64,000 nt of DNA from Caballeronia sordidicola (GCF_002220365.1 NZ_MTHB01000110.1:124001-188000), one strand, 5' to 3'; positions 1 to 9,530 are shown, counted from the first letter of the stretch. The notes: a model not told the origin generated them from the sequence alone. Translations and numbers: made by a program.

Positions 1-171
1 GGCGCGACAGGTCCGGCAACTCCTGCTGAGCGTTTTTGGCGCGCGCCCAATGCTCAACACGACGGCGCCGGCCTGGGCCTGTCGATCTGCAAAGAGATAG
101 CGCTGGCGCACAATTGGAAACTGTCCGTCAGGACGTTGGCGACTGGAACCCAGTTTATTGTTTCGTTCTAG
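1..171 (+). CDS. Sensor histidine kinase, C-terminal fragment
   Basis: The reading frame is open from the first base to a TAG at 169-171. Its last 56 residues carry the end of an HATPase_c domain: an RFWRA stretch, then GAGLGLSICKEIA, which is the G2 box of the ATP lid, then a short beta-strand ending (GTQFIVSF). These features are typical of two-component sensor kinases of the EnvZ/QseC type. The N-terminal sensor, membrane segments and H box lie outside the window, so the signal and the partner regulator cannot be named. A strong hairpin follows the stop codon. Confidence 0.8.
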   Translation, partial: GATGPATPAERFWRAPNAQHDGAGLGLSICKEIALAHNWKLSVRTLATGTQFIVSF

Positions 172-187
172 CTGACCAGGAAAAAAG

Positions 188-219
188 AAAAGCCGCGCTC
201 GTTTCCGAGAGCGGCTTTT
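188..219. terminator. Bidirectional intrinsic terminator
   Basis: An inverted repeat with stem AAAGCCGC/GCGGCTTT extended by CTCG/CGAG lies between the kinase stop and the 3' end of the convergent autotransporter gene. It is A-rich on the left and T-rich on the right, so it can end transcription from both sides. Confidence 0.75.
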
Positions 220-292
220 CTGACAAGGGCTTAACTGAACAACAAACACTAGGCAACTACTCGCACCGGACATCCGCACCGGCGCAGGTCGC

Positions 293-3200
293 TTACCAGC
301 TGTATCTGTATCCAACCTGACCAAACACGCCCTGACGATAATCGCCGCCAATATTGCGGGAGTACTTGACGTTGGCGTACATCTCCGACGACTTGCTCAT
401 GCTCGTGGTGACACCCACGCCGACTTCATACCAGGTCTTCGACAGGCCGCTGTTGAACGACGCGCCATCCACTGCCGTGTTGCCCGGATTCAGGAAGTCG
501 TGCAGTACGTCGGCAGTGAAGTAGGGCGTGGCTGTCCCCGTCTTCGTGTCATTGGTCAGGTTCGCCTTGAAGATCCGGAAGCCGACCCGTCCGCGCAACG
601 CGTTGCTCGATGTGCCCGATACCGGCGAGATGCCATCGTCGAAGCTGTTCAGATGCAGGTACTGGTACATCAACTGGGCTTGCGGCTCGATCGCAATCGT
701 CGTCGATCCGATCAGCAACGGCTTGCCCACTTCGCCGGACAGGCCCGTGCCAACGCCGTTTTGTGAAGCGCCGCCACCGTACACATCGCCGTACTTGTTG
801 TGATAGTGGGTGAGCTGCGCGACGGCGTCGAAGTAGCTGCCGTCTTGCAAGTACTTGGTCCAGTAGCCGCCAAGCGATTGTGCCTGCGTCTCGACTGAGC
901 CTGTAGCGGTTGTCAGCGCCGGGTTGAGACTGCGTGCGCTGTCTTCGAACGTTGCCGACGACGAGCCGATGGTCACCGTCACGCCCGCATGCGTGCTGCC
1001 GCCGGCCGGGTTCGTCGAGAGCGTCCAGTCCTTGCCGAACTCCGCGAAGAACGTGCGCTCATCGCCGGAGAAACGGTCGCCCGAGTTGGCGTTCAGGCTC
1101 TGCCCGCCGATACGTCCCCAGACGCCGTTGCCATACGTTCCCTGCGCATTCTCGAGACTCGCGACATCGCCAACACGTTCATGCAGCCGGTTCATGATCG
1201 AGAAACCGTAGTCGAGATTGAGCGACGGCGTCATCGTGTAGCCGACCACGCCAGGGCGATACGCGATGGCCGAAGGCTGGACTGCGGGCGTGGAGGCGGG
1301 CGTGCCCGCGGACACGATCGGCGTCACCGGCGTAACAACCGCGCCAGGGTTGGCAGGCGTGGTTGGTGGCGTCGGCGTAACCGGCGGCGTCACAGGAGGC
1401 GTTACCGGCACGCTCTCAAGCGACGAGCGCAAGTAGAAGTCGTCGGGACGGCCCGAGCCGCCTTGATACAACAGATACTGGTATGCCCCGGCCTGAACCG
1501 GCGCAAGCATATGGAAGGTACTGGCAGCCGCGCTGCCGTTCACCTGGACGAGCTTGATGCCATCGCCTACCGTCAGCGCACCCAGCCCGCTCGGACGCAC
1601 CGTCACGGTCGTGCTGCCGCTCGCGTCGCCGCCAATGACCAGCTGATCGGTGAACTGGTTGGACGGCGCGCCGCCCGCGTTCATCACGGTGTTCACGATC
1701 AACTGCGCGTTGTTGCCGACGTAGTTGCCGCTCACATTCAGCACGTTGCCCGGCGTGCCCGATGCGGCCGCCAGGTTGATCGTGGCGTTATTGGTGAGAT
1801 CGCCCCGGATCGCAAAGGTGCCGGTCGTCGATGCAGAGAAAGCGGGCAAGGCGTTCGCCGCCGCGATCGTGCCCGAGTTCGTCACAGAGCCAAGCACGGT
1901 GCCAAAACCGCCAAGCGTGGCGCCGAAAGCGACGGTCGTCGTGCCCGTGCCGATGCTCGCCAGATTGTGCTGTGCGTCGCCGACTGCAAGGGACCCTTCC
2001 AGCAGATTCGTGTCGCCGTAGGTGCTCATGCCGTTCATGGTGAGCATGCCGCTGCCCAGCTTTGTCAACGAGCCGGTACCGGTCACCGCTTGCGAGAGCG
2101 TCGACGAATATTGCTGCGTGTCGATTGTCCCGCCATTCGCACCGATCGAGATTGCGCGGGTCGAGGCGAGGTCGAGGTCGTTGTTGAGTTGCAGCGTGCC
2201 GCCGTTGAACGTGAGGCCACCCGTGGTGGCGCCCAGTGCGTTATCAGCTGCGATATTCAGCGTGCCTTGCGTGATCAGCGTGCCGCCTGAATACGTGTTG
2301 CCGCCGGTTGTAGCGGGCGCGAGGAACAGCGTGCCAGCGCCGGTTTTTTCGATCGAGCCCGTGCCGCTCAACAAGCCTGCGTAGGTGCCGTCGTCGGTTT
2401 GCGCGAAGCGGACCAGTCCGTTGTCGGTAATCGCGGCCGGCAGGCTCTGTGCCCGGGCTTGAAGCGTACCCGCTGCATCGACTAGCATCTGGCCCGTGTA
2501 GGTGCTGTTATCACCCGTCAGGATCAGCGTACCACCTGCCACTTCAGCACTTTGCACGCCGGCCGGGATGCCGTTGACGGTCCACGTACCCGTGTCGGTC
2601 TTGATGAGCGCCTGGAAGTTGACAATGTTGCCGGTCAGCGTGTCCACCCCGAGTCCGCTCAGGAACAACTGGTTGTTGCCCGCGCCGCCGTCGATCGTGC
2701 CCGTCACCGACGAGCCGGTGTAGATGCGCATGATGTCGTCGCCACCCGAGAACACGATGTCACCAATCACGCTGCCCTTGTTGGTGAAATCGATAGGGGC
2801 ATCGCCGCTCGAACCAATCACGCTGCCGGGCGACTGGATCACGCCGGTTTCATTATTGATGACCGTGTTGCCGCCAACCTTGTTCTGGAACCAGATGGCG
2901 CTGGCGTTGATCGCCTGGATCAAACCGTTGTTGATAATGACGTTGCCCTGGCCTTGTATGTTCACGGCCTCGGCAATGTCCTGCGTGCCGTTGGACAGCA
3001 CCTTGCCGCCGGCTTGCACGGTCAGCGTACCGTTGTCCTGGAACTCGATGGTGTTCGCGCCGGTGCCATAGTTGCCGTGCGAATTGACAGCGTAATTGCT
3101 GACCGTGCCGCCCGACTGAACCGTGATGTTGGCGTTGTTGGCGAGACTGATTGCCGATGCATCTTGCGTCGTAATCGTCGCGCCGTTCTGGACAACAACT

Positions 3201-3394
3201 GTTTGATTGTCGTTGCCCGCTACATAGCCGGTACCGATGGTCGCGGTCCACGGGTTCGGCGAGGTTGAATCGCAAACCGTATTGAGGCCGTTCACGGCAC
3301 ATGCTGCTGCCGCCGCAATGGGACTCAGGAGAAAAGGAATCAGCAGCAGTGATGGTGCAAGCGAGATCGCTCGCAAACGAACTGGATTAGACAT
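293..3394 (-). CDS. Autotransporter adhesin-like protein (type Va secretion)
   Basis: This 1033-residue protein has classical autotransporter layout. A signal peptide with a long hydrophobic core ends near AAAAACAV (residues 1-32). The passenger, about 33-690, is rich in N, G, T and V with repeats such as GDNSTYTG and GGNTYSGGTLI, typical of beta-helix autotransporter strand repeats. A proline/threonine linker built on PVTPPVTP (about 700-750) leads to a barrel domain of about 270 residues ending in GYRYSW, the aromatic C-terminus expected of a BAM substrate. The passenger should be displayed on, or released from, the cell surface. Adhesion is the usual role of this class, but no specific ligand or protease motif was seen. 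The start has GGGGCGG upstream. Confidence 0.9.
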   Translation of the reverse strand: MSNPVRLRAISLAPSLLLIPFLLSPIAAAAACAVNGLNTVCDSTSPNPWTATIGTGYVAGNDNQTVVVQNGATITTQDASAISLANNANITVQSGGTVSNYAVNSHGNYGTGANTIEFQDNGTLTVQAGGKVLSNGTQDIAEAVNIQGQGNVIINNGLIQAINASAIWFQNKVGGNTVINNETGVIQSPGSVIGSSGDAPIDFTNKGSVIGDIVFSGGDDIMRIYTGSSVTGTIDGGAGNNQLFLSGLGVDTLTGNIVNFQALIKTDTGTWTVNGIPAGVQSAEVAGGTLILTGDNSTYTGQMLVDAAGTLQARAQSLPAAITDNGLVRFAQTDDGTYAGLLSGTGSIEKTGAGTLFLAPATTGGNTYSGGTLITQGTLNIAADNALGATTGGLTFNGGTLQLNNDLDLASTRAISIGANGGTIDTQQYSSTLSQAVTGTGSLTKLGSGMLTMNGMSTYGDTNLLEGSLAVGDAQHNLASIGTGTTTVAFGATLGGFGTVLGSVTNSGTIAAANALPAFSASTTGTFAIRGDLTNNATINLAAASGTPGNVLNVSGNYVGNNAQLIVNTVMNAGGAPSNQFTDQLVIGGDASGSTTVTVRPSGLGALTVGDGIKLVQVNGSAAASTFHMLAPVQAGAYQYLLYQGGSGRPDDFYLRSSLESVPVTPPVTPPVTPTPPTTPANPGAVVTPVTPIVSAGTPASTPAVQPSAIAYRPGVVGYTMTPSLNLDYGFSIMNRLHERVGDVASLENAQGTYGNGVWGRIGGQSLNANSGDRFSGDERTFFAEFGKDWTLSTNPAGGSTHAGVTVTIGSSSATFEDSARSLNPALTTATGSVETQAQSLGGYWTKYLQDGSYFDAVAQLTHYHNKYGDVYGGGASQNGVGTGLSGEVGKPLLIGSTTIAIEPQAQLMYQYLHLNSFDDGISPVSGTSSNALRGRVGFRIFKANLTNDTKTGTATPYFTADVLHDFLNPGNTAVDGASFNSGLSKTWYEVGVGVTTSMSKSSEMYANVKYSRNIGGDYRQGVFGQVGYRYSW

Positions 3395-3893
3395 GAACCG
3401 CCCCGGTGTTTGTTATCTGTAAAAGCGGGCGGAATTTAACAAGCAGCCTATCTGGTGAATGTGGCGAGCCGAACAAAGGAGCTTGGAAACCTTACCGTGT
3501 AATACCGGCTTTGTGCAGCATCGCGCTTTAATTCGCAAAAAGGGCTTGGGTATTTGTCAATTGTTGTTAAGTCGAGGAGAGATGCACGGAGCGGTGGCCA
3601 GGAAACGAGGCGGTTGTTCGTCAGTGGAGAGCAGGCTGCGTCTTAGTCTTGAGCGCCAAGTTGCCTAGTTGCTTGGTTGCTTAGTTGCTTGTGCGCGGGC
3701 TTTAAATAGCAGAGTCCGCTCGTGCGCTATGAGCGCTGCCGAACACGCAACGCAGATGCAACGCGTTGTGTGGGATACCCATCGCTTGAACGCGAATGTC
3801 TTGCTTCAGGGCGTTCCCTCTGCGTCCATGCATCGGTACCATGCGTTTTTCGGCGCGTCAGGCGCTTGAGCAAGTGGTGATATCGAGGGGTAT
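3395..3893. other. Intergenic region without a convincing gene
   Basis: These 499 bases separate the autotransporter from a divergent glycosyltransferase gene and should hold both promoters. Short open frames here have no recognisable protein features. The only structure noticed is an 8-base tandem repeat at 3660-3691. Confidence 0.5.
3660..3691. repeat. Four tandem copies of an 8-base unit
   Basis: The units read GTTGCCTA, GTTGCTTG, GTTGCTTA, GTTGCTTG. The array is short and imperfect, and lies about 200 bases before the glycosyltransferase start. Slipped-strand variation is possible, but no function is evident. Confidence 0.7.
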
Positions 3894-5027
3894 ATGGGAG
3901 CGAAAAGGACGGCGGCGAATGGGCCTGCTAACATTCATGTTCACCTTTACTACGGTGTCGATCCGAGCCAGTATCGCAAGGACGAGAATGTTGGGTGCTT
4001 GTACGGTTATCATCACGCCGAGTCGGAGGCGATGGCGCTTTCGTATTCCCAGGATCATCCCGAAGGACGTGTTCTCCGCACTATTCGACGCGGCTTGAAA
4101 GCGCTTCTTGGTTGCGATCTCATTCATACGTTTCGCAACCGTGCGGCGCTGCTTGAGGCAGATGTGATCTGGACGCATACGGAGCGCGAGTATCTATCGG
4201 CGGCGCTATTGCTTATGTTCAAGCGTGGTCCGAATAAACCGCTTCTGCTTGCACAAAGCGTGTGGCTGCTCGACATATGGGAATCGCTTGGCGTATTCAA
4301 ACGCGTGATCTTCAAGAAGCTGCTAAGCCAGGCGAACCTGCTGACCACGCTAACTCACGACAACGCCGTGCTAGTGAAAAAATTCTGGAACCGCGAAGCA
4401 ACGGTGGTTCTCTACGGCATCAGCACCGACGATTTCCCTTTGCAGCCGGTGTCGGAGTGGCATCCTCATGAACCGTTGCGCGTGGCGGCCATTGGTAACG
4501 ATCGTGATCGCGATTGGCAAACTTTCATGGCCGCGTTCGAAAACGATAAGCGCTTTAGCGCGCGGCTGGCGACCCAGCGCAAGGTCACGCGTCCCGATCG
4601 GCCGGATAACATTGTGGTCGCGCCCGTGTCGGGGTTAGCAGAGCAACGTGCGCTCTATGAATGGGCCGATGTGATCGTCGTACCGCTTCATCCCAATCAT
4701 CATGCGTCGGGCATCACGGTTTTGCTCGAAGCGGTGATGGCTGGCAAGGCGGTGGTGGCAACGGGCATAGGTGGTCTGTCCGACTATTTCTCCGATGACG
4801 CCGTCTCATACGTACCGGTCCACGATGCACAAAGCCTGCGCGAGACTGTCGCTGCGTTAGGCGCCGATCCCGAAGGCACGACCGCGCGGATTCGTCGTGC
4901 GCAGCAGGAGCTGGTATCGAAGGATCTGACGACGCGCGGTTTCGCCCGGCAACATGTCACGCTGACTAAGCAAATGCTGAACCAGGCACAGTCGAAAGAG
5001 CGGGTGGAATCGCTTGCGCGTGCGTAG
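3894..5027 (+). CDS. Glycosyltransferase, GT-B fold (GT1/GT4-like)
   Basis: The 377-residue protein ends in a typical GT-B nucleotide-sugar-binding half. LYEWADVIVVPL is followed by HHASGITVLLEAVMAGKAVVATGIGG, resembling the E-x7-E region of GT4 enzymes, although the first glutamate position reads SGITVLLE. The N-terminal half has alpha/beta character without a signal peptide, so the enzyme is likely cytosolic. The start is preceded by GAGGGG a few bases upstream. The gene stands alone, with no other polysaccharide genes nearby, so donor and acceptor cannot be predicted. It could act in surface polysaccharide or glycolipid synthesis. Confidence 0.75.
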   Translation: MGAKRTAANGPANIHVHLYYGVDPSQYRKDENVGCLYGYHHAESEAMALSYSQDHPEGRVLRTIRRGLKALLGCDLIHTFRNRAALLEADVIWTHTEREYLSAALLLMFKRGPNKPLLLAQSVWLLDIWESLGVFKRVIFKKLLSQANLLTTLTHDNAVLVKKFWNREATVVLYGISTDDFPLQPVSEWHPHEPLRVAAIGNDRDRDWQTFMAAFENDKRFSARLATQRKVTRPDRPDNIVVAPVSGLAEQRALYEWADVIVVPLHPNHHASGITVLLEAVMAGKAVVATGIGGLSDYFSDDAVSYVPVHDAQSLRETVAALGADPEGTTARIRRAQQELVSKDLTTRGFARQHVTLTKQMLNQAQSKERVESLARA

Positions 5028-5140
5028 GCCGCAGGTCAGGCGGCTTAAGCTGCTCAAGCGGCAACTTAGCGCCTGAAAACAGCAGCCGCAGGGCGGGAGT
5101 ATCTGACCCACTCGCCGAAGCGATCGCGGGCAGCCTGTGC

Positions 5141-5692
5141 TTACTTGCACGCCTGCGTTTGCTTAAGGAAATCGTGCTGGAAAATGCACATGCGATACGC
5201 ATTGTGATACCGGCCGTTGCCAAAAAACTCTTCGATCAATTCCGCTTCCTGTTTGAAGCCGCACTTCTCGTAGACGTGAATGGCCGACTGATTTGACACA
5301 TCCACTATCAGATAGAGCTTGCGCAGATTGAGCACGGAAAATGCATAGTCGGTGGCGAGCAAGGTCGCACTGGTTGCATATCCCTGGCCTTGAGCACCGG
5401 GCGCAATGATGATCTGGAACTCGCCGCGCCTATGGATGTAATCAAGCTCGATCAATTCTGCGAGCCCTACCGTCTCGCCCGCCTTGTCGACGGCAACGAA
5501 GCGGCGCTCACGCAAATCGTGGACGTGGCGATCGTATAGTTGCGACAACTCAGAGAACGTTTCGTAGGGTTCTTCGAACCAGTAACGCATGATCTTTGCG
5601 TTGTTGTTCAGGCTGTGGACGAAGTGGAGATCGGTACGTTCGAGTGGCCGCAGCATGAGCTGATTGTTCTCTTCGATGATCATGGGTAACAC
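5141..5692 (-). CDS. speG: Spermidine N-acetyltransferase-like GNAT protein
   Basis: The 183-residue protein resembles E. coli SpeG along its length: LRPLERTDL near the start, [28 protein letters not shown] (the acetyl-CoA loop), [26 protein letters not shown] and a [17 protein letters not shown] tail. SpeG acetylates spermidine and spermine with acetyl-CoA in the cytosol, which limits polyamine toxicity. The assignment rests on recalled similarity, and other amines cannot be excluded. The gene follows a LysR regulator on the same strand at 66 bases, so the two may be cotranscribed. Confidence 0.85.
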   Translation of the reverse strand: MLPMIIEENNQLMLRPLERTDLHFVHSLNNNAKIMRYWFEEPYETFSELSQLYDRHVHDLRERRFVAVDKAGETVGLAELIELDYIHRRGEFQIIIAPGAQGQGYATSATLLATDYAFSVLNLRKLYLIVDVSNQSAIHVYEKCGFKQEAELIEEFFGNGRYHNAYRMCIFQHDFLKQTQACK

Positions 5693-5758
5693 TCCGCGAA
5701 TGGTGGATCGACCTGCAATATAACTTATGCGCCTGCGCGACCCGGTGGCTCGCAGGCT

Positions 5759-6730
5759 CTAGGCGATGGCATCCTGCCGCGCGCCATACACCTCGAGCGC
5801 GGCATCGTGCAGCGCCTGAAGCACGACGGTTGCCGCGGGCGACAATAGTTGCGTTTGCCGCGTGATGATGCCGAATGCATCCATGCGGCAGGGCAATTCA
5901 ATAGCCAGCCGTTTGAGCGTGCCGAATTCCTCGTATTGCCGCGCAACCTCTTCGGGCATCACAGCGAGCATGTCGCTCTGCAGCAAGATGCCCGAAATGG
6001 CGAGGATGTTGTTGGTGTTCACCACATTTTGCGGTGAACCGAGACCGATCTGCGAAAACACCATGTCGAATCTGTGCCGAAGCACGCTGCCGGGTGGATG
6101 GAGAACCCAGCCCGCATTGACAATGTCATGCATGGTCAGGCCGGTCGCCTGTTCGAGCGGATGCCCGGGGCGTACGACCACGCAAAGCGGTTCCTCCGCA
6201 ATAGGCTCGTAACGCACCGCATCCTTGAACTGGCCTTGTCGCTCGAGTACGCGGCCGATCATGATGTCGAGGTGGCCCTCCGCAACCAGCGGCAGCATCA
6301 CGTCTGAAGTCTCCACTTGCAGCCATATCTGCAATTGCGGATAAAGCGCCTTCACGCGTGCGATGGCAAGCGGCACCATGGTCGCGGCGGCAGCCGCTAT
6401 CGCGCCAATCTGCACCTGCCCCGCGAGTCCCGCGCGCAACGCGGAGATCTCGTCGTGCGCCTGATCCAGATTCGAGAGCACCATGCGTGCATGCCGAATC
6501 ATCACTTCGCCATACAGCGTGGCGTGCATTCCGTGAGGCGTGCGGTCGAAAAGCCGCACCTCCAGCACGTCCTCCAGTTCCTTCAATAAACGCGATGCAG
6601 CCGGCTGCGTCATGCCGAGGACATCGGCAGCGCGGCGCACGTTGCCTTCTTCTTCCATGGCCGCGAGCAGCATCAACTGCCGCGTCTTGAGGCGCGCGCG
6701 CACAAACCAGTTCGAGTAGCTTTGAGCCAT
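5759..6730 (-). CDS. LysR-family transcriptional regulator
   Basis: The 323-residue protein has an N-terminal winged helix-turn-helix (about residues 15-75: TRQLMLLAAMEEEGNVRRAADVLG followed by MTQPAASRLLKELE) and a periplasmic-binding-protein-like effector domain (about 100-310) beginning GQVQIGAIAAAAATM. The overall style recalls the GbpR/CbbR-like branch of LysR proteins that sense sugars or aromatic acids, but the effector cannot be read from sequence. It lies upstream of the speG-like gene in the same direction. LysR proteins commonly control a neighbouring gene, so speG or the region at 6.73-7.06 kb are possible targets. Confidence 0.9.
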   Translation of the reverse strand: MAQSYSNWFVRARLKTRQLMLLAAMEEEGNVRRAADVLGMTQPAASRLLKELEDVLEVRLFDRTPHGMHATLYGEVMIRHARMVLSNLDQAHDEISALRAGLAGQVQIGAIAAAAATMVPLAIARVKALYPQLQIWLQVETSDVMLPLVAEGHLDIMIGRVLERQGQFKDAVRYEPIAEEPLCVVVRPGHPLEQATGLTMHDIVNAGWVLHPPGSVLRHRFDMVFSQIGLGSPQNVVNTNNILAISGILLQSDMLAVMPEEVARQYEEFGTLKRLAIELPCRMDAFGIITRQTQLLSPAATVVLQALHDAALEVYGARQDAIA

Positions 6731-7059
6731 CGCGGTATGCCTATGCGTGAATTAAAACAACACTGAAAGCTTTTTCGCTTACTGGATAAACGGGCGTCTT
6801 TTTCATTGTTGTTTTCGCTTGGTGACAAACAAGGTTGTGGTTAAGGGAAGGCGCGGATTCTCTATCGGGATCAGGCGAAACCCGCAGCGGGGACGCGTCC
6901 CGCAGGCCGTGGACGTCAATCGTAGCTGATCGTGACTGTCGGGCGGGCAGACTGCGCAAGCCACATTATCGCCGCTTGGCAACTGTCGCCTGGTTTGGCG
7001 TCCGAGTGATGAATGATAGGCGCTTCCCGGAGCCGGGCGAGCAATCCGGCGTTCGGTTG
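6731..7059. other. Intergenic region, no gene seen
   Basis: 329 bases lie between the LysR start and the stop of the upstream membrane-protein gene. The part next to the LysR gene (6740-6840) is AT-richer and is the likely LysR promoter. No clear hairpin, repeat or coding frame was recognised. Confidence 0.4.
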
Positions 7060-7701
7060 CTAAGCCGTGGCGATCAGCAACACGCCCGTGCCCGCGAGCC
7101 CGATGGTCCAGAGCCTGTCGAAGTTGATCCAGCCGCGCCTGAGCACGCCCACGCCCAGCCAGTCGTATACCAGCAGCGCAATGGCCCCTGTCACGAGCAA
7201 GGTGGCCAGCGTATGCAGGCCGACAGCGGCGAGCGAGACCAGGAGCCCTCCGGAGGATAGGCCCGCCATGGACCCGCACAAGGGGATCAGCGCCGGGATC
7301 AGCATGAGGCCGGCGCCGTGTGCGCTCGCCATCAGGAACGACCAGAGGACGAGGCCGGCGAAACCGGCCGTCATGCCAACCCGTACGCGGTGCCGGTGTC
7401 CGTAGCGAACCTGGTAAGCCGCCCAGGCGACGAGCAGGGCGCCGCTTGCGATGCGGATAAGATGGCTATCCACGACCATCCCTGTAGTGAGCACGAGCGC
7501 GGCCACTATACCGATAGAAAGTGCATGGCCCAGTGCCATGGGCGGGATCGCTAGCAGGACGGCCTTGCGACTATGCCGATGCAGACCGAGGGCGACCGCG
7601 AACAGCCAGCCCATCGCCGGGTTGATTCCATGAAAGACCCCGAGCCCTGCAATGGCAAACCACTCCCATGCGTGGCCCGTCCCGGCCCATGCCATGTTCA
7701 T
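7060..7701 (-). CDS. Polytopic membrane protein next to methanethiol oxidase
   Basis: Starting at the Met of MNMAWAGTGH gives 213 residues with about six hydrophobic segments. The first holds GVFHGINPAMGWLFAVALGL, a His-Gly-x-Asn-Pro motif that recalls NicO/UreH-like transporters. A longer open frame runs back to 7866, but that would overlap the end of the mtoX-like gene with low-complexity arginine-rich sequence, so the downstream start is preferred. It begins 37 bases after the mtoX stop, so both are probably one transcript. A role in metal (copper) supply or sulfur-compound export would fit, but this is a guess. Confidence 0.6.
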   Translation of the reverse strand: MNMAWAGTGHAWEWFAIAGLGVFHGINPAMGWLFAVALGLHRHSRKAVLLAIPPMALGHALSIGIVAALVLTTGMVVDSHLIRIASGALLVAWAAYQVRYGHRHRVRVGMTAGFAGLVLWSFLMASAHGAGLMLIPALIPLCGSMAGLSSGGLLVSLAAVGLHTLATLLVTGAIALLVYDWLGVGVLRRGWINFDRLWTIGLAGTGVLLIATA

Positions 7702-7738
7702 GGCGCGCCTGACGTGAGCGCTTTGGGAGCGCAGCGGT

Positions 7739-9133
7739 TCACGGATAACAATACGAGTCCGACGAACAATCGCCGCCCTCGAGCCGCACCTGATGCGGCC
7801 GGTGCGTGGAAGGCCACTCGACCAGAAAGCGCGGATCGAATTCGATACCGCCCTCGGGTGCCGCATCGAGCTTTACCATCCAGCCGTTGAGACCATCGGG
7901 ATAAAACTGGTCGTCGATAGCGCCGTATAGCGAGTTGGTGAAATACACGCGGCGGCCATCGCGACTGACCTCGACCATCTGCGGTCCGCCGTTCAAGGGT
8001 CGTCCGGCAGCCTTTGGATGGGATTCGCGCGAGACGATGCCGCCAATTCGCACGGTCCCGGTGAGCTTTGGCGCGAAGGGATCAGACACGTCGTATTGCC
8101 GCAAGTCGCCGGTTCCCCAGCACGCGACGTAGAGAAAGCGGTCGTCCATCGACAGGTCGATATCGGTGACAAGCGGAGGCACTGCACCGAAACCCTTCAG
8201 CATGGGTGGCAACAGATCGGGGTTGGCAGGCTCAGCCGGAATCTCGATGATCTTCTTGACGCTCCATTTGTCACCGTCGCGGTACCACGTCCAGATAGAT
8301 GCGGATAAATCGTTCAGGCTGATCACGGAGTTGACGAAGCCGTATGCCCTGGTGGGATCGTGGGCTGGACGCAGTTCGAACACGAGCTGGTTCTCCGCGC
8401 CGAAATCGATTTCCTGTTTATGCTTTCGTGTATGCAGGTCCCAGAAATGCAGCTTGTGCCCGTACTGGCCCCCTATCAGGATTTCCGGCACGAGGCCGTT
8501 TTCGAATGTGGCAGGCAAGCCCCATTCGCTCGTGACCAGGGTATCGTGTCCGAGGTGCCACCAGACGTCGTAGGATAGTTGCTGAGGACCCCGATCTATT
8601 TCCCATTGACCACGTATGTCGAAGGTCTCGTGGTCCATCAGGAAAATGCCGCCCGGCGCTTCGCCTTGTGCATTCCCCAACGCGGCTACGTAGATACCCT
8701 CGGGTCCGCAGTGAACCGTATGGGGACGAGTGTAGCCCGCTTTTTCGGCGACTTCCGCTGGCTCCAGCACGCGCACGATTTTAGGGTTACGCGGGTCGGC
8801 CTTGGTGTCGAGGATATGAATTCTCGACGATCGCAAGCCGGGCACGACCAGATAGCGACGCTCGGCGTGCGGGTGGGGTGCATTCGGACATAAGCAGGAA
8901 CTGCAGGCATTCCAGCCGAAATGATGAAGTTCGTCGCCCGTGTTGGGCATGGCAACGTTGCTGATCACCTGCGAATAGCTGGGGGAGGCGGGGTCCACGT
9001 CTATAACGGCAATGGCGTCCGGAACCTGTCGCGTGGGATCGAAACTCGCGACATACGCGATGGTTTCGTGCGGGGCCTTCATGGCCATCCGCGGGGAGGG
9101 ATAGAACGTTGGATCCGGTGTCCAATTTGCCAT
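7739..9133 (-). CDS. mtoX: Methanethiol oxidase (selenium-binding protein family)
   Basis: The chosen start (MANWTPDPTF) has GGAG upstream and gives 464 residues, close to the usual length of SELENBP1/MtoX proteins. An open frame reaching 9463 adds about 110 residues unlike the family. Family features include YPSPRMAMKAPHE near the N-terminus, GDELHHFGWNACSSC with a cysteine cluster, RPHTVHCGPEGIYV, and a C-terminus ending RPHQVRLEGGDCSSDSYCYP. The histidines fit a copper site. Members oxidise methanethiol with oxygen to formaldehyde, H2S and H2O2. The SCO1/SenC and MauG genes often found beside bacterial mtoX are absent. Instead a small membrane protein follows. Confidence 0.85.
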   Translation of the reverse strand: MANWTPDPTFYPSPRMAMKAPHETIAYVASFDPTRQVPDAIAVIDVDPASPSYSQVISNVAMPNTGDELHHFGWNACSSCLCPNAPHPHAERRYLVVPGLRSSRIHILDTKADPRNPKIVRVLEPAEVAEKAGYTRPHTVHCGPEGIYVAALGNAQGEAPGGIFLMDHETFDIRGQWEIDRGPQQLSYDVWWHLGHDTLVTSEWGLPATFENGLVPEILIGGQYGHKLHFWDLHTRKHKQEIDFGAENQLVFELRPAHDPTRAYGFVNSVISLNDLSASIWTWYRDGDKWSVKKIIEIPAEPANPDLLPPMLKGFGAVPPLVTDIDLSMDDRFLYVACWGTGDLRQYDVSDPFAPKLTGTVRIGGIVSRESHPKAAGRPLNGGPQMVEVSRDGRRVYFTNSLYGAIDDQFYPDGLNGWMVKLDAAPEGGIEFDPRFLVEWPSTHRPHQVRLEGGDCSSDSYCYP

Positions 9134-9308
9134 GGCATTTCTCCAGGGAACGTGGTTCCTTGGTGGCCCGGTAGAAGCCGTACCAAGGATTACCCGCAAA
9201 CCTACCGGGCAAATATACCTTGTTTCCAGCTTTCCATTGATCGAGCGGTTTAGCGGCAAAAGCTTGATTTCTTCTAAGGGAATACCGTATGGCGATATGC
9301 GCCAGGCT

Positions 9309-9530
9309 CTATTTGCGCGCCTTCCGTCCTGTGGTTTTGGCCGTGGGTTGCACCGCGGCGACTCCAATCTGGCTGGCCGGAAAATTGACGATCCTCGTGC
9401 CGCTCGCCGGTGTTGCGTACGTGCGAAGCGTCTTGCTAGTGCGGGTCCTGGCACCGCCGACAATCGCGCTCATCGCTTGCTTGTCGAGTTCCACGCTGTC
9501 GGGTAGATCCTTGATCAGAATTGCGGCCAT
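9309..9530 (-). CDS. Double-glycine leader peptide 4 (basic mature part)
   Basis: A 73-residue precursor. Residues 1-26 match the leader seen in four other small genes of this locus: I-K-D-L near residues 6-9, L-D at 15-16, A-M-S at 19-21 and Gly-Gly at 25-26. The predicted mature peptide of 47 residues differs from the others. It lacks the Asn/Gln-rich middle and ends in a lysine/arginine-rich tail (TGRKARK), so it is strongly basic. It is the most distal gene of a likely three-peptide unit starting at the sigma-54 promoter near 10.37 kb, although a terminator-like hairpin lies before it. It may be a separate effector, for example membrane-active, but nothing proves this. Confidence 0.65.
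   Translation of the reverse strand: MAAILIKDLPDSVELDKQAMSAIVGGARTRTSKTLRTYATPASGTRIVNFPASQIGVAAVQPTAKTTGRKARK

Noticed and set aside
989..2290. 433-residue open frame opposite the autotransporter gene
   Set aside because: It is arginine-rich with no domain, and lies fully antisense to a gene with clear family features. Long shadow frames are usual at this GC content.
7702..7866. N-terminal extension of the membrane protein near mtoX
   Set aside because: It overlaps the end of mtoX and is arginine-rich. The Met at 7701 begins the hydrophobic protein.
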